Origin: Monilinia fructicola
Lineage: Eukaryota > Ascomycota > Leotiomycetes > Helotiales > Sclerotiniaceae
Length of the DNA stretch: 64,000 bases
Direction of reading: 5' to 3'
Assembly: GCA_008692225.1 (NCBI GenBank)
Contig: VICG01000003.1
Span: 62,001-126,000 of the forward strand
Shown: one piece after another, positions 48,181-60,721 of the stretch
How the letters are laid out: each line of letters starts with the position of its first letter
Numbering within the stretch: position 1 is the first letter of the stretch
Position numbers and translations under genes: made by a program
The notes under the pieces: model-generated
Databases searched by the model: none
What the model was told of the DNA's origin: nothing
The model's input: the letters and a program-made list of their open reading frames with translations, nothing else

Positions 48181-51100
48181 AAATCTAATGATATTTGATT
48201 TGTAGCTCTCCCTCAGAATCATGGAACAACAAGCCTCAAACCAAATGGAAATATTACGTAATCGTAACGGGACATCCCTAATTGCGTATCCGTTTGGTTG
48301 CATACAAACCTGGAGTGGAATAGCAATGTTGCTGCACACTCCGACTCACCACAGCCTCGTTTGAAGCCCATCATACGAAGACAATAAAGCCGGATATGTT
48401 CCAATGAGGAGTTTGCTCCTTATCAGGTGCTTTAATGAAACTGGTGGGACAGAGATCTTGGATTGGTGGTAGAGTCTTGTGAAGATGAAAAAACCGGAAG
48501 CATTTCTCAAAGGTTGGTGAAGTTAGGCCTGCATTGACGTATTCCAACTCTTGCTCCTCATTTTGGTGTTGGAGTGTTTGTCAAAATAATAAGGATAACA
48601 CAACTGGTACAATCATTGGTCTCGTAATTCCGATATGAATCTTCAGGTTCTTCCTCGTCCTCTTCAAAGAATTTCAAAAACATCAGCTTTATTGTGGTCC
48701 AAATCCTCATTCATCTCTACCCAACAGCCAAGACTCGTCAATCCTTCCAAAGAATGAGCATTGAATAACAAGAAAAAAAGTTAACTGGAACTTCGAAACT
48801 TTTTGACACCCAGGCCGCGCACCGGGTCTCGACAAAAGTAATTTATTTTCTCAGGTCGTAGCGAGAATAAAAGTCTGTTCATGGTCAGCTGTTTGAACAC
48901 TCCCTTTGAGTTCAGCTCAGAGGAATCCAACAGCTTGGTATCATCTCCTTGGTCGCTCTTTTGATGCGAGGAATTGCCTTCGCTTTTGCGCCAGGGAGCT
49001 AATGGTAATTTTCCCAGGAACAATTGACAGATAGTCCTTCAATCCTCAGTCAGTCCAATGTCTGTCGGAACATTTGCTAAAGTCCTTCTCGTCCTTCTGT
49101 AGCAATTGCGACCAACCCTAACTTCCTTTCTAACCTCGAGGGCATGCACCTAACTCAATGTGGACTGACAGTTGAGGCTGATAGTAATGTCGCTACCACA
49201 ACGGATTCTGTCTCAACAGCCATTTTCAACGATTGGACCGAGAAGTCGGGATACAGAAATACCAACCTCATGATTCGATAATGATCAGGATCAGGTGGAA
49301 CGTGTAGGACAATGTTGAGTTTCAAGATGGGAGTAGAGCTATGATGTGTGCGTGAGTATCTGTAGATGAGTATGAGAAACAGACCTCTTACCCCAAGAAT
49401 CGATAGGTTTTTGGGGTGGGGGCTGTGTGAATGGAGACGTGCTGTAAAGGTGGTAACCGACTTGTAGCCGACAGGTTATTGCATATAGGTTGGTAAGGGC
49501 ATGAGATATAGAATGGCCCTTGGGTGTTGAAATTGGAGAATATTGAAGCCGGCGAAGTGATAGCATATATATTGCATGGAATGGGTAGAAGGGTATCATA
49601 TCAATAATTTTCAGTACACTTGATAGATACTAGAGAGATGAACGGAGGAGGGGCGTCATTGGTTGAAAATATTTCACACTCACTTATTTATTTGAATTTT
49701 CTTTACACATTCACAATGATTTCCCTTCTAGCTGATTTGGTAATGATCGTGGTCCTTTTGTTGGGGTTTGATTTAATCGATTGTTGAATTTTCTATATCT
49801 TTCTTCGTGGCAGTCGGTGAATAATTAGCGAGTAGATCTTTGTATAGGGAGCGGGAGAAAGAGATAAGAGAAAGAGATGGGGGGCCAAGGCAGGTTCTTT
49901 CTGTAAATGGCTCGAGGTTGTGGTGGTGTGATTGATTGAAAGATTAGTGTGGCATGATGGAGAAGGGTGTGTGTAGTAGCATTAATTAGCTGGTGGAAGG
50001 GTAGAGAGGGAGAGAGAGTAAGAAGGGCTATCGCAATATCGAGGGAGCAATTCATTTCTAATAATTGCACAATTAAGGTTGTTATCTTCTATCTTAATTG
50101 CGGTTGCGGTTGGTTAGTTAAAGAAGATATCAGGAAGCTTATGTAACTGGATTTTTGTATATTCATTTGTGAGTTTTGCTTTTAATGATTTTATTATTTT
50201 ATTATTTATTTTATTATTTATTATTTGTCCTGTTTATTCTGTTTATGACTTTGAATCTGTATGTGTATTGCGTATTCGTTCTTCTGTAGTTCCGAATTAT
50301 GGCGTGAGAGAGAGAAAAAGGGAGAGAGTGAGAAAGTGGAGTTAAAGCGAGGCGGAAGGGTAAGGGAAAGATTGGCTATGTTTATGCATGAGGTATGGAA
50401 GATGGTCTACAAGGCTTCATGGATCTGGGTTTCCAAAAGAGAGTAGGGGCGGGACAGATGATAAGTTATATGTCATTTTGGAATGTTAGAGGAGAAGTGT
50501 TGTTGTGGGTTTTTGTCGCTTCTGTTGGGTGGTATTGATGCGGGGTGCTTTTGTTGTGCATGGTTTTGGAGATGGGATGAAAGATTGGGTCGATTGTGTG
50601 TATTTGAGTGTTGGTGGTGGGAGTTAAGTGAGGGCGAGAAGTGAATGTGGATGGGGGCTTGTGGATATAACCAGTGATATATTGATAGCCAATTCGTGAT
50701 TTAGATGAATATCGTATGTAAAGAGATATTGAAGGTGTAAGGTTAACTTGGATTGACATGGATTAGGTATTGCACCCTGATGTACTGTCTCGGCACAAAT
50801 AGGGGAATTCTGAGATTGGGCTAGAGAAAGGGGAATTCGCTTATAAAAGGGATGAGCGATCAAATATCTGAACCCATGAAGTAATTAACCCGGAAGCAGC
50901 TCCGCTATGTGGACGTGATTAGTGAGTTGAGGTGATAGACAGATGGTCTGCTTCTGAGCAGGGTTTTGCTATTCGATTCTGGTTTGTTTTTTCTATTGTT
51001 GGGTGGAGGAGAGAATATCTTTGGTTATCAATTTCTTGGTGCATAAAGTATTGTCGCTTATTGATAGATTCGAGGTTTATTTTGGGATTATGGAGGAAGG

Positions 51101-54100
51101 TAGAATCCACTTGAGATCACGATCATCAGAGAGTGGTGCCTTATAATTTCTCTAAGAGACGTACATATATCTCACAAATGAATACCACTTGAAAAATTAA
51201 ATAGTAGAACAAAGCAAGTATATCCAATATCAAGAGCTTCAGCAAGCCATACGTTTGAATTTTCTGCCCCTTTGGATTAATTGTTCTGAACTTAAGTCAG
51301 AATTTATAGGCAAGATAAACATCCTAGTATGCGAATTAAGCAACTGACCAACCTCGAGAGTCGAAGGAAAATTATCCAAGAGCTTGCACACGTTCAACTT
51401 GAAATCCACGGCACCCACTGTAATAATTGATCTGGATGAGTACTACCATTCATTCAACAGCCATAAACAATAACCATCAACTCGCTATCATTAGAGGAGG
51501 ACCGATTTCGGCCTTAACAATGAGACGACTGTATCTAGGAAGATGTATAGTTAATGCAATCAAGCATTTCAAAGACGCAAAGAGGTCGCATCTAGCATTG
51601 CATTCAATTTCCCAATATGATGGAAAATCTGAATCTGGTTGGAAGTGCTACATTCTATGATACAATCTGTAGTAGATTAGATAAATTACAGAGAACTTTT
51701 GACTAGCGCAGATATCACAAAAGTTGAAAGGGCGAGTTCATCTTCTTAAGATCTACCAAAATGCTCTCTTGTATGGTTCTTATTCTTCACCATTTGATAC
51801 GCTGATGGGATCCAATTAAATTGAAATAGAAGTCAAATTTTTGTTAGAGTGAATACTACCTAGGTACGTAATGATGTTATTGTAAGAGAGGAACGGGAGA
51901 AGTCAGGCACTATAAACTCGACGATTCTACTGAGTATGCCAGAGTGATTTTTAAATATACAGAAAAACCGCACTGGAAACACGGCCGTGGTGAGATCATT
52001 TTGTAGTACATGATTGCTTCCTAAAAGTATGAACTTGGTGATATAAAAGAACTCCTAATGTAATTCCATGATCTTGTGATTGAATATTATACCATCTCAT
52101 ACATCGCTAACATTGATAGCAACGCCCAGAATATACTTTGTTATATATGAAAGCCGGCCTATGTTTCAATGGTAGTAATACCAAAAACTCCGCTTTGAGG
52201 TTGGTGACATCGAATCTCGCCGGGTAGAAATCTGAAGTTGTAGACCCATCAAGTCTGGTGTGGCTTGTTTGCTCCCTATTGAGGCGATATAAGGCCATTC
52301 TCAGTCTTTTTACCGAGGAATAAATGCCATGGAATCCATGATAGAACCCTTCAGCTAAGAACAAGATAAAAAGATTCCATAAATGGCCCCCTATTGCTCT
52401 CAAATTATTTCAGCGTATCGAGATATGCAACCCCGGTCATTATATCGAGGCAAGCCTTTCTTCCTGGGCTCTCAAAATGGCTTACATGAATTAGACGCAG
52501 ATATTTCAGATCAAGGTAATTTTCAGAAATCAGATAATTGCCTTACATTCGCCTTCACACTGCAGTAATCAATGAGTAGTAGCGAGGGTGACTTCCCTTG
52601 CTTGACCTTGGAATACCGTATACAACTGCTGGTATCGGAAGAGGCACTTTATCATTGAGGGTTGAATTTTTAAATCAGAGCTTTTGGATTGAAAGAACTA
52701 AAGCGCTGCAAGTCTTTAGTGTAGTGAAGGGATAAAATTTCATCATCCGAACTTGCTGCTGTTGACGTCTTGGGCGTATTGCACGATCCCCTCAACTCAC
52801 TTATAAATGAGCTAGGTTTCCATAGGCTTACTCGAGTACATGTATCTAGCAAGGCCATCTTTGCGATTTTTCATCACTCTCAATAAAGAGGCATCGACCT
52901 TGCTCTCGACTAGGCACTTTGAATGGGTATACTGCAGAGACGTCCATCGTAACCTACTTTTTCGAACCAAAAGATGTCAACATTTTCTTATTTGACTTGG
53001 GTTTCCTGCCCTTAGTTTCGAAATTCTGATAAATCTAGGTGTTTTGTCAAATATGGCTTCGGAAAATGGAAAACTTTGAAGCTCTGATACAGTGATATAC
53101 GCGCAGATTGGGTAAGTAATTGAAACTTGCTTCGATTCTGTTTTCCAGTAGCCTCTATGGCTCGTTCGTAAGTTATAGGTATACGAAATAGAGGCTGAAA
53201 TAAGGCTAATGGCCATTTACGCCAATCGTTCATTGTAGTCAAGACATTTCAAGTTCTCGTTCACTACGAAAAGTATGCCATTGGTTCGCTTTAAGTACCG
53301 TTCCCTGAGATTCTTAACTAACCCTAGACTCTCAGTGACTCTAAATGGAAAGTTGGGATTTGTATAACATCTCCAAGCCATCTGCATACTTGAAACAAAT
53401 GACGAAGCCTTGTTCTCCAATCTGTTCCGGACAATAATTACAACAACATCATAAAGCTTCTGCCCCTGGGTTTCGAGTCCCCGCAGAGAAACTCCCACCC
53501 TTTACCTAATAACAGGGATCAGGTTGGTAACCTTAATAGAGTGGATCATGAGATGCGCAATAAAAGGCATGAATGCCCTTGGAAAGATTCATGAAGTAGG
53601 GGAGTTTCTTTCTGTTAGTTCTACCCAAGGGACCATTGATTTGATGCCAGTTATCTCAAGAATCAATCCCGATGATATCCTCAGAGGAAGGATCTGTTGC
53701 CATAACCTTGATGGGTCTAAGAGGCCAAACCTAAGAACTTTACGTTTTAATGATTAACTGATGAGTTCGGTATAATGGCTTAACGTAAACAAATGCTGGT
53801 GGCATCCGCATTATGAAATCCAATTGGCACTTTGTACGATTCAGCAGATTCCATGGCGAAGAAAACTTTACGAGTCCTCGTGCATCAAAGCTCAATCAAA
53901 GCTCGATTTAAAAATGATCAGCAAACTTAATATTCTTGGGTAACACTGAGATTTGCAACAAATCTATCTCCCTCGAGAACGAGTATTTCATTGGGTCACA
54001 TTATATGACCATCGACCTGTTGATGTAGTACACGAGCTATGATGTGGCATGGCTTACAGCACAACCTCGAAACTCAAAATGCCGTGTCCACTTGTACCAA

Positions 54101-55264
54101 GAAATGAAAATCGAAAAATGAATGGAAAACTCCGCTATTTCCATAGAAACTCAGATGTGCAACAAACATATAAAGTTTGTTCTAAAGGTTGAACAGGTAG
54201 CGGTTAGCATTCCGATTTGTGGGAACAACAACACGGGGTTAGAGTTCACTGCAGATGTAGTGCGTACAGATGTACAGCTTTGGGGTATCTTCTGGATGGA
54301 AAATAGCAATGATAACAAGCCAAGTGAGCAGACTAGGAGTGTAATGGACAAAGTCATTGAAAACTTAGTATCGTAAGAGTCTTGCTCCTCGTAGCGATGG
54401 TAAAAGCACTCGGGAATAAAGGCCAGCTGGAAGACGTCCAAAATATAACAGATAGGTTGAGACATTCTCCCTGCAGGTTCCAAATTTAGACAGACATATG
54501 ATTCCCGATGATCTAAATTTAAAGCACCGGGTACATCCTTCAAGGCGATAAATGACGTATTGACCTTCATGATCAGTCCATTTATGTGTATTGCACTTGG
54601 CGAATAGGTCGATATGCAACAAAACATATTTCTCGTGGCCAGATATTCCGAGAATGTAATCAATCGTCCTATCGTAGTTCACACGCGGGCAGAGGCGATG
54701 TATGGTATAATTTGACCGATGTTGCTCGTGCATGTCTGATTGGATATTTCAAATATTCCCAGTTGCAGATCTAGAGAATGCCCAGATGTTGAGATATGCA
54801 ACATTTTGATGTTTATGGTTACAGCATATGCTGTCTTCGGTATCTGGCTGGGCATTTGGAGTTCTCTGGTGATGAGACTACATTGGGCCACAAGCTGAAG
54901 TCCACGGGTTGGTTAAATTTAGATATCTGTGGACACTGAGGAGTTGCCTGATCATGACGTGTTCCTTTCAAATTCGAACATTTCGTAGCTTATAAGAAAT
55001 TGTAGTCGCTTCGTCTGACGAGAACACAATTGGGTAGGTAGCAAGACCTCCAGTTGATACTCCAGACATTTGACACTGAGATTGTTTTTGCATCTGAACC
55101 CGGAGAAAATTGTTCATGGTTTGGGCTCCGAGACTCGAGTGATGCACCTTGCATTATCTTGGTCGCTTGTAGAGAGGACTTCTTGGGTAATGTTATAGCA
55201 GGGACAGAATCGACCGAGGTAAAGTGTTGGGAATTGAGATGTGCAACAGTTCTATCTATATTGC

Positions 55265-55265
55265 A

Positions 55266-55298
<33 letters not shown>
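55265..55298. repeat. (GTT)n microsatellite
   Basis: About eleven GTT units. Confidence 0.9.
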
Positions 55299-55593
55299 AA
55301 ATTTGTTGGGCTGGTGTTGAATGAAACTTGCTGAGCTATGTTCGTGTAGGTGACTCCATTCATACTATTGGCGCGCTTGTGAAGACTATCACGTGATATA
55401 CCATTGTGAGTCAATTTGGCGCAAAACTTTTTCTCAACATCATAACTCATACTCAAATCGTGCTTCTTATCAATTTGGGTATGGAGTAAGGGCATAAGCA
55501 TTCATCTGGAGGAATAATTGAAGGCAACAAACCAAGTTTATTTCAGGATATTAGAACAAGGCTTGAAGGTTACAAGAGGTCGAAGACATGCAC

Positions 55594-55656
55594 GGGTCAT
55601 TTACCGCAGCTTGAAAGTAAATGAACCATTTACCGCAGCTTGAAAGTAGATGAACC
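55594..55656. repeat. 30-bp tandem duplication
   Basis: ATTTACCGCAGCTTGAAAGT followed by ARATGAACCA occurs twice in direct succession, differing at one base. Confidence 0.8.
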
Positions 55657-58600
55657 ACTTCACCAAGTATCAAGAATGACATATCGATTCTTATAGTATT
55701 GGTATCGAGAATACTAAATCATATCATAAGAGGATGAAGACATTATCAGCAATGTCATCCTTTTTCCGGATCTTGCGGTCAAAATACAGCAGAAAATAAT
55801 AGGTATCATCTTGTTGTGCACATATCACTCTTCTCGATCTTTACTTAGCTGCGTCTAACACGGCTTAGAAATTAACCAATAACGAGAGACTGATGCGAGT
55901 CAGTTGCTCCCGGGATGCATCCTACAACGCCGGCGCTGCGGTGCTCCACAATCAGTTTCGATGATCCTAGACACGGCACAATGGCTGGGAAAGGTGCTAC
56001 TTCCGAGTTCTTGGGGTCTTTCATAACTACCTAGGTATGTACGGGGCCAGAAATTGAAATTTGATAATACATCATGGTATTCATTCATCCAATCTATGAG
56101 TTGGATTTGGAGCTATGAATCGAAACTAGAACAAGATTAAATGTTCCATCGGGAAGATCCTTTGTCTCAGCCTTGTCTACATACAGAGAATAGATCGCCT
56201 ACGGTAACCTTAGTTGTCGCCTAAGTGAACCACGGGAAGTGATTTTACATCAACCACTGAGCCGCGATCTTGTACTTCATAACACTCGGGCATACCTACA
56301 GGATTGGAAAGTATGCCCCGTTAACATCATAGATGTGCAACAAAGTCGAATTGCGATTGTAGAATGAAGCCTGCCTCTCAATTCAATGGTCTCGGAGACG
56401 TTCCAGTCCGGTGTAAGGCACAGCCATAGCCTTGGCGCCAGTGTGTAGTCCCACGGGAGATTTTAGAAAAACTCAAATGGTAATAACTGGCCAGCCTTGT
56501 CCACTGGCGGCAGCCAAAGAAGAAACGTGGTGACTAGCCTCGCTCTTTTCTTCCATTTTGAGAACCATCCTTCACGGGGATAGATCTTCTTATGGTATGA
56601 CAAGAACACAAATGGGTACATATCCGCAATAACATCAAATCATGTTGACTTTGTTGCATATCTATCGCTCAAAATTTCCTCTCATTAGTTTGATAAGATA
56701 ACAGAGACAGATATATGCTTACATTTGTGCATAATTGATGCATATCTTTCCTTGGTGTCATGCCTGTCAATGCAGCATGCCAATCTAAAATACGATGATA
56801 GACGCTGTGGTGGGAAATGCCGAAAATTACAAAATCACCATGACTCAAGGTCACAAGACTGTCGTACGATTTTCTCTCCACTTTCAATCCACCGCCATGA
56901 GTTTCTTTCAAAGCATTAAAGTTTTGGCGTTGCAAGATTGATCAGATTGGTACAGTCAGTCAGTCTTGAATATGATTCGTTGCATATCTGATCATTGTGT
57001 TACTGTGTTTGTCACTGAATTTCGTATAGCTGTGGAGTTTACCTCTCGCATCATTTCCCTCCAAATCATAGTCTTCCATTATGGGAACATTGTGGGTATG
57101 GATCTCTCAACTTCATCAAGCTTCCGCAGCATCAAAGTAGCCTTTGTTACATACCTAAACATTGGCTCCTACCTTCCGTTGTGGAGTCGATCTCCTTCTG
57201 TCGACTCACATTGGCTGATGAGATTTTGGTTGCATATCTAACATTTACAATGTTGACTCGCAGTATTCTGTGGTGGAGAACTCAATGCCTTTTTGAATCT
57301 TTGTTGCATATCTCAATTTTGAGGTTGACTCGCACACAAGTTGCACTCTCCATTGTAGTGGGGACTTGAACACAAAGGAAACTCAAAAGAGATTTGCTTG
57401 CATGAAAAACTTGAATATTGGCTCGTGGTTTTCATCATGGATAAGTTGCATGGATTTAAATATCAGAAATCAAGAGACCAGAGGACTTTGCCTTTACATT
57501 AGATGTTTGATCTCAGTCATGTGAACTTCAGATTTGTCTTGTTTGAGATGACACCTACCAGTCTGGACCACTCACGAGAATTACGCCGTCAAAGCATTGG
57601 TAATCTTCTTCAGACATACTGTTACTTTTTTTCAGGTTGAAAAGTTTGCATCACCCACAAAAAGGTGTACTGACTCCGAATATAGAGAATAGAATGCATC
57701 AATTATTGTTTCCATATTCTATCACTCAGAGGTGGCCACGAGTCTAGCTGTATAACTAGCACTTTTGTAAGATAAAATCTTCTGCTTGTGTATTTTTTCT
57801 CGTTCTATCTCATCTACGCCCCTATCTCCCATTGCATTTCACGACCCGATCAAAAGTTTGGACCATGCTAGACTCTGGCTGCACAGTCTTGTATATTATG
57901 ATCTTCTCGTCTTTCTCTGCCGCTTCAAAAGTCTACATCTCGTTAAGTTCTGCAGTACTGAAGAGCATCGAGGGTTCTGTTTTTGAAACCAGTCTTGATT
58001 CTACAGCAGTGACCATTGCACAAAGGTTTCATGGCCTGTCGATTCTGGTTAGATTCTAACACGCTTCTGAGAATCCTGACGAACTTAGCTCTACAACACG
58101 AGGTTCATTCAAGAAAGTAATACAGTGTTCCCCATGTCGGGTACATCATCTAAAATTATCCATTAAAGGGCAATGGCTCAAACTCTGCCATCCAGCAAGC
58201 AACCCACCAATATAACAAGTTTCCTAGGGCTGCGGAACCTTTGTACGAATATTTGAACAAGTCAATAAACGTCTTGTAACTACTTTGAAGGTTGTAATAA
58301 TGCTACACTATATTCCTACAATATTCGACACAATTCGATGAAATCTCGACCCGCATCAATATTCCCTGATTGAAATATGCGAAGCTAAAGAGACAGGTTT
58401 GATTTGAGTTTCCGACATGTTACTGTTTCGAGGTTTCTATCCCTCTATAAAATTGAGATAGCATTATCAGTCAGAGGATAGTGGGCCTTCATAAACCTGA
58501 TGTGATCTTTTGTTTTCAAAAATCAACTATTAATCAAACAATGGGCTGATGGAAGTTGTGATTCACTTGTCGTAGGAATGGCATTCACTTTACATCGTCA

Positions 58601-60721
58601 TTAAAAGAAGTGGTAAAGAACTCTGCTCCCTGCTATCTCCAAGATTTAATCCAAAGACATATAACCCACTCTTGGGCTGGATTTTCATCATTGAAGCAAA
58701 GAACTCACTGGTTTTATGATCAATCAAGTCTCTTTTAAAGGCGAACATCTATTTGTTATACATTTCATGGTGTAGGGTACATCTCGAGGATCCTTAGAAG
58801 GCAGGCAATCAATACTAGTGCCACTTGAGATTTTAGGTGAGTGTTGATTGTAGTTGAAAAGCATGATTTTTGTCACTGTCACTCACCCTTCTTATTTGGA
58901 CTACCAGATGGCACTAGAATTCTACAGTCTTTTGTAACGCCAGCTCCTTTCTCATCATCATTCCGTCCAAACGTACCGCCGCTACAAGAAATCAAGCTAG
59001 GTTCTCCATTTGAATTCGTATCAACACCGACTCTAGTACTCTATGGTATCTTCTGTTATTTAATCGCACAAGAATCCTTCTATATGTTTGCAATTGATAC
59101 TGAGGAAATGTAACATTACTTCTGATCTGGAAACTCAAAGTGTCTGCTCACGGCTCTAGAGAGTCTTGAATATTCGTTATCTGGACACTAGACCCTGATC
59201 ATCACTGCAAACGGCCAAAATTATCGTTGGTCGATTGTCTGACATAATTTCAGTTAATTGATGGATCTTATGATTTACGAACACAAGAAGCATCGAAGTT
59301 ACTGTGTATGCTCTAGAAGATCCACTTATACATTTCCTCCTGATCGAGACGACCTGCCTTTCCGCATATAAATTTTGCGAGTCAAAGATATATGGCTAAA
59401 TAGGCCTACTGAGACAAACGGAAAATGATGTAGTTTTTACTTGCAAAAGTTCAACTGAAATAACCATTATTTTTTGGATCTCACTCTGATACTTGTGGAA
59501 TTGCGGAAGTAAAGATGGACAGAGAAGTCTTGCGTTGAGTGCTTCCAAGAACAAGTGTTAACAGTTAGATTTGGTTGACTCAAGATATGAATAAGGATAT
59601 CATCACTTTTGTTTTACATAGATTTCCATTATTGCTTGTAAAAGATTCTCATCCGTTTCTATTACCAGCCTCCCTTCAAACACCATCCGGTACCTTTGTC
59701 TTCAGTATCATAATGTTGTATGAGGACGAATTCTCGGGCTCACCATGAATTCTTGGAAGATTGGGTATAGTAAGTTGATATAGTTAAGCGATACTATGGA
59801 AGAGGGGGAACCAGGGCTAAATACCTAGTAGAAAATTTTCAATACTTCTAGGTAAATTCGACAATCTCACTGGCTTTCATGCTTCACGATCGAAGTTCAA
59901 ATTAAATTATGACTAGTGATTAGTTCAATCACTTAGTATAACCGCTTGGTAAGACGGCGCTCTTGAATATCGGTTAGTAATCGACGCCTCAGAAGGCTGA
60001 GCCGCAATGTAAATATATCCGGAGAGAAACTTGGCGTAAGCTTATCCAACCTAGATCATAGCAAATCCCTTAATCATCGATCTGACAACCTAAATAGGCT
60101 ATTCGATCAAATGGGATGTGATTTGATTATGAAAAGGCCCAAATATGGCTTTGCGAGTTGTTCGAAATAGTCGTGGAGATTATGAGATATAGTTTGCCGA
60201 CCCCACTGTCTCAAAATGATCGATGAAAGTTGTGAAAATAGTTGAATAGCCTATGATAAATCATCAGCCTCTCATAACATTAGTCTTCTAATCATCTGGT
60301 ATAAGTCCTTGGCTTCTCTCTTGGCAGGGTCGTTTTCGTTCTCCATTTGTCGCGTATTCAAAGAAATGGTTTGATGGCCCTAGGGCTACTCGATTTAAGA
60401 TCACGTATACGATAGATCTTAAGGTACTGGGTAAAGAATCGGCGCTCTTGGTATATTTTCAGCTGAAGCTTGAAATCCTTCTTGTAAACATGGATCTTGG
60501 CATGGTAACTTCTGGCAAGTTGCCATGATGAGACGAGGATATAAAAGACTCGTCAATTGCCATACATCTCGTCATCATTTCACAGCTCACCAACATCTTT
60601 TCATTGCTATTTTCTTTGATCTCTTTTTCTATCCCTTTTCCTTATTTCCTTGATTGAAAACACATTCATTCAACTTTCTTCTCTTCGTCATTTTTTTTTA
60701 CAATTTCCCTTGGATTTCACA

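Larger units (their letters stand above)
52420..57313. repeat. dispersed 12-13-bp motif family GAGATATGCAACAA, orientation switch near 56.5 kb
   Basis: Copies on the plus strand lie at about 52420 (GAGATATGCAACC), 53948 (GAGATTTGCAACAA), 54153 (AGATGTGCAACAA), 54610 (CGATATGCAACAA), 54790 (GAGATATGCAACA), 55236 (GAGATGTGCAACA) and 56331 (AGATGTGCAACAA). Copies on the minus strand lie at about 56651, 56978, 57228 and 57301 (TTGTTGCATATCTCAA type). Additional shared words surround some copies (GAGAACACAATTGGGTA near 55020 and AAGAACACAAATGGGTA near 56604; CCACGGG before several). The function is unknown. Confidence 0.6.
49300..60721. other. gene-poor region (11.4 kb)
   Basis: No gene could be supported. 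The longest open frames (minus 54151-54663, 170 codons; minus 54365-54733, 122 codons) overlap each other and lack domain-like sequence. The region carries the dispersed GATATGCAACAA motif family (52420-57313), a GTT microsatellite (55265-55298) and a short tandem duplication at about 55595-55655. A 90-codon plus-strand frame at 58841-59113 has no recognisable feature. The last 150 bp are the promoter of the secreted-protein gene. Confidence 0.45.

Noticed and set aside
54151..54663. 170-codon minus-strand open frame
   Set aside because: It overlaps another long open frame, has no recognisable domain or plausible start context, and lies inside the dispersed-motif region; treated as chance or relic.
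59930..60010. tRNA-like GC-rich patch with small hairpins
   Set aside because: No cloverleaf with conserved A and B boxes or an anticodon stem could be drawn.
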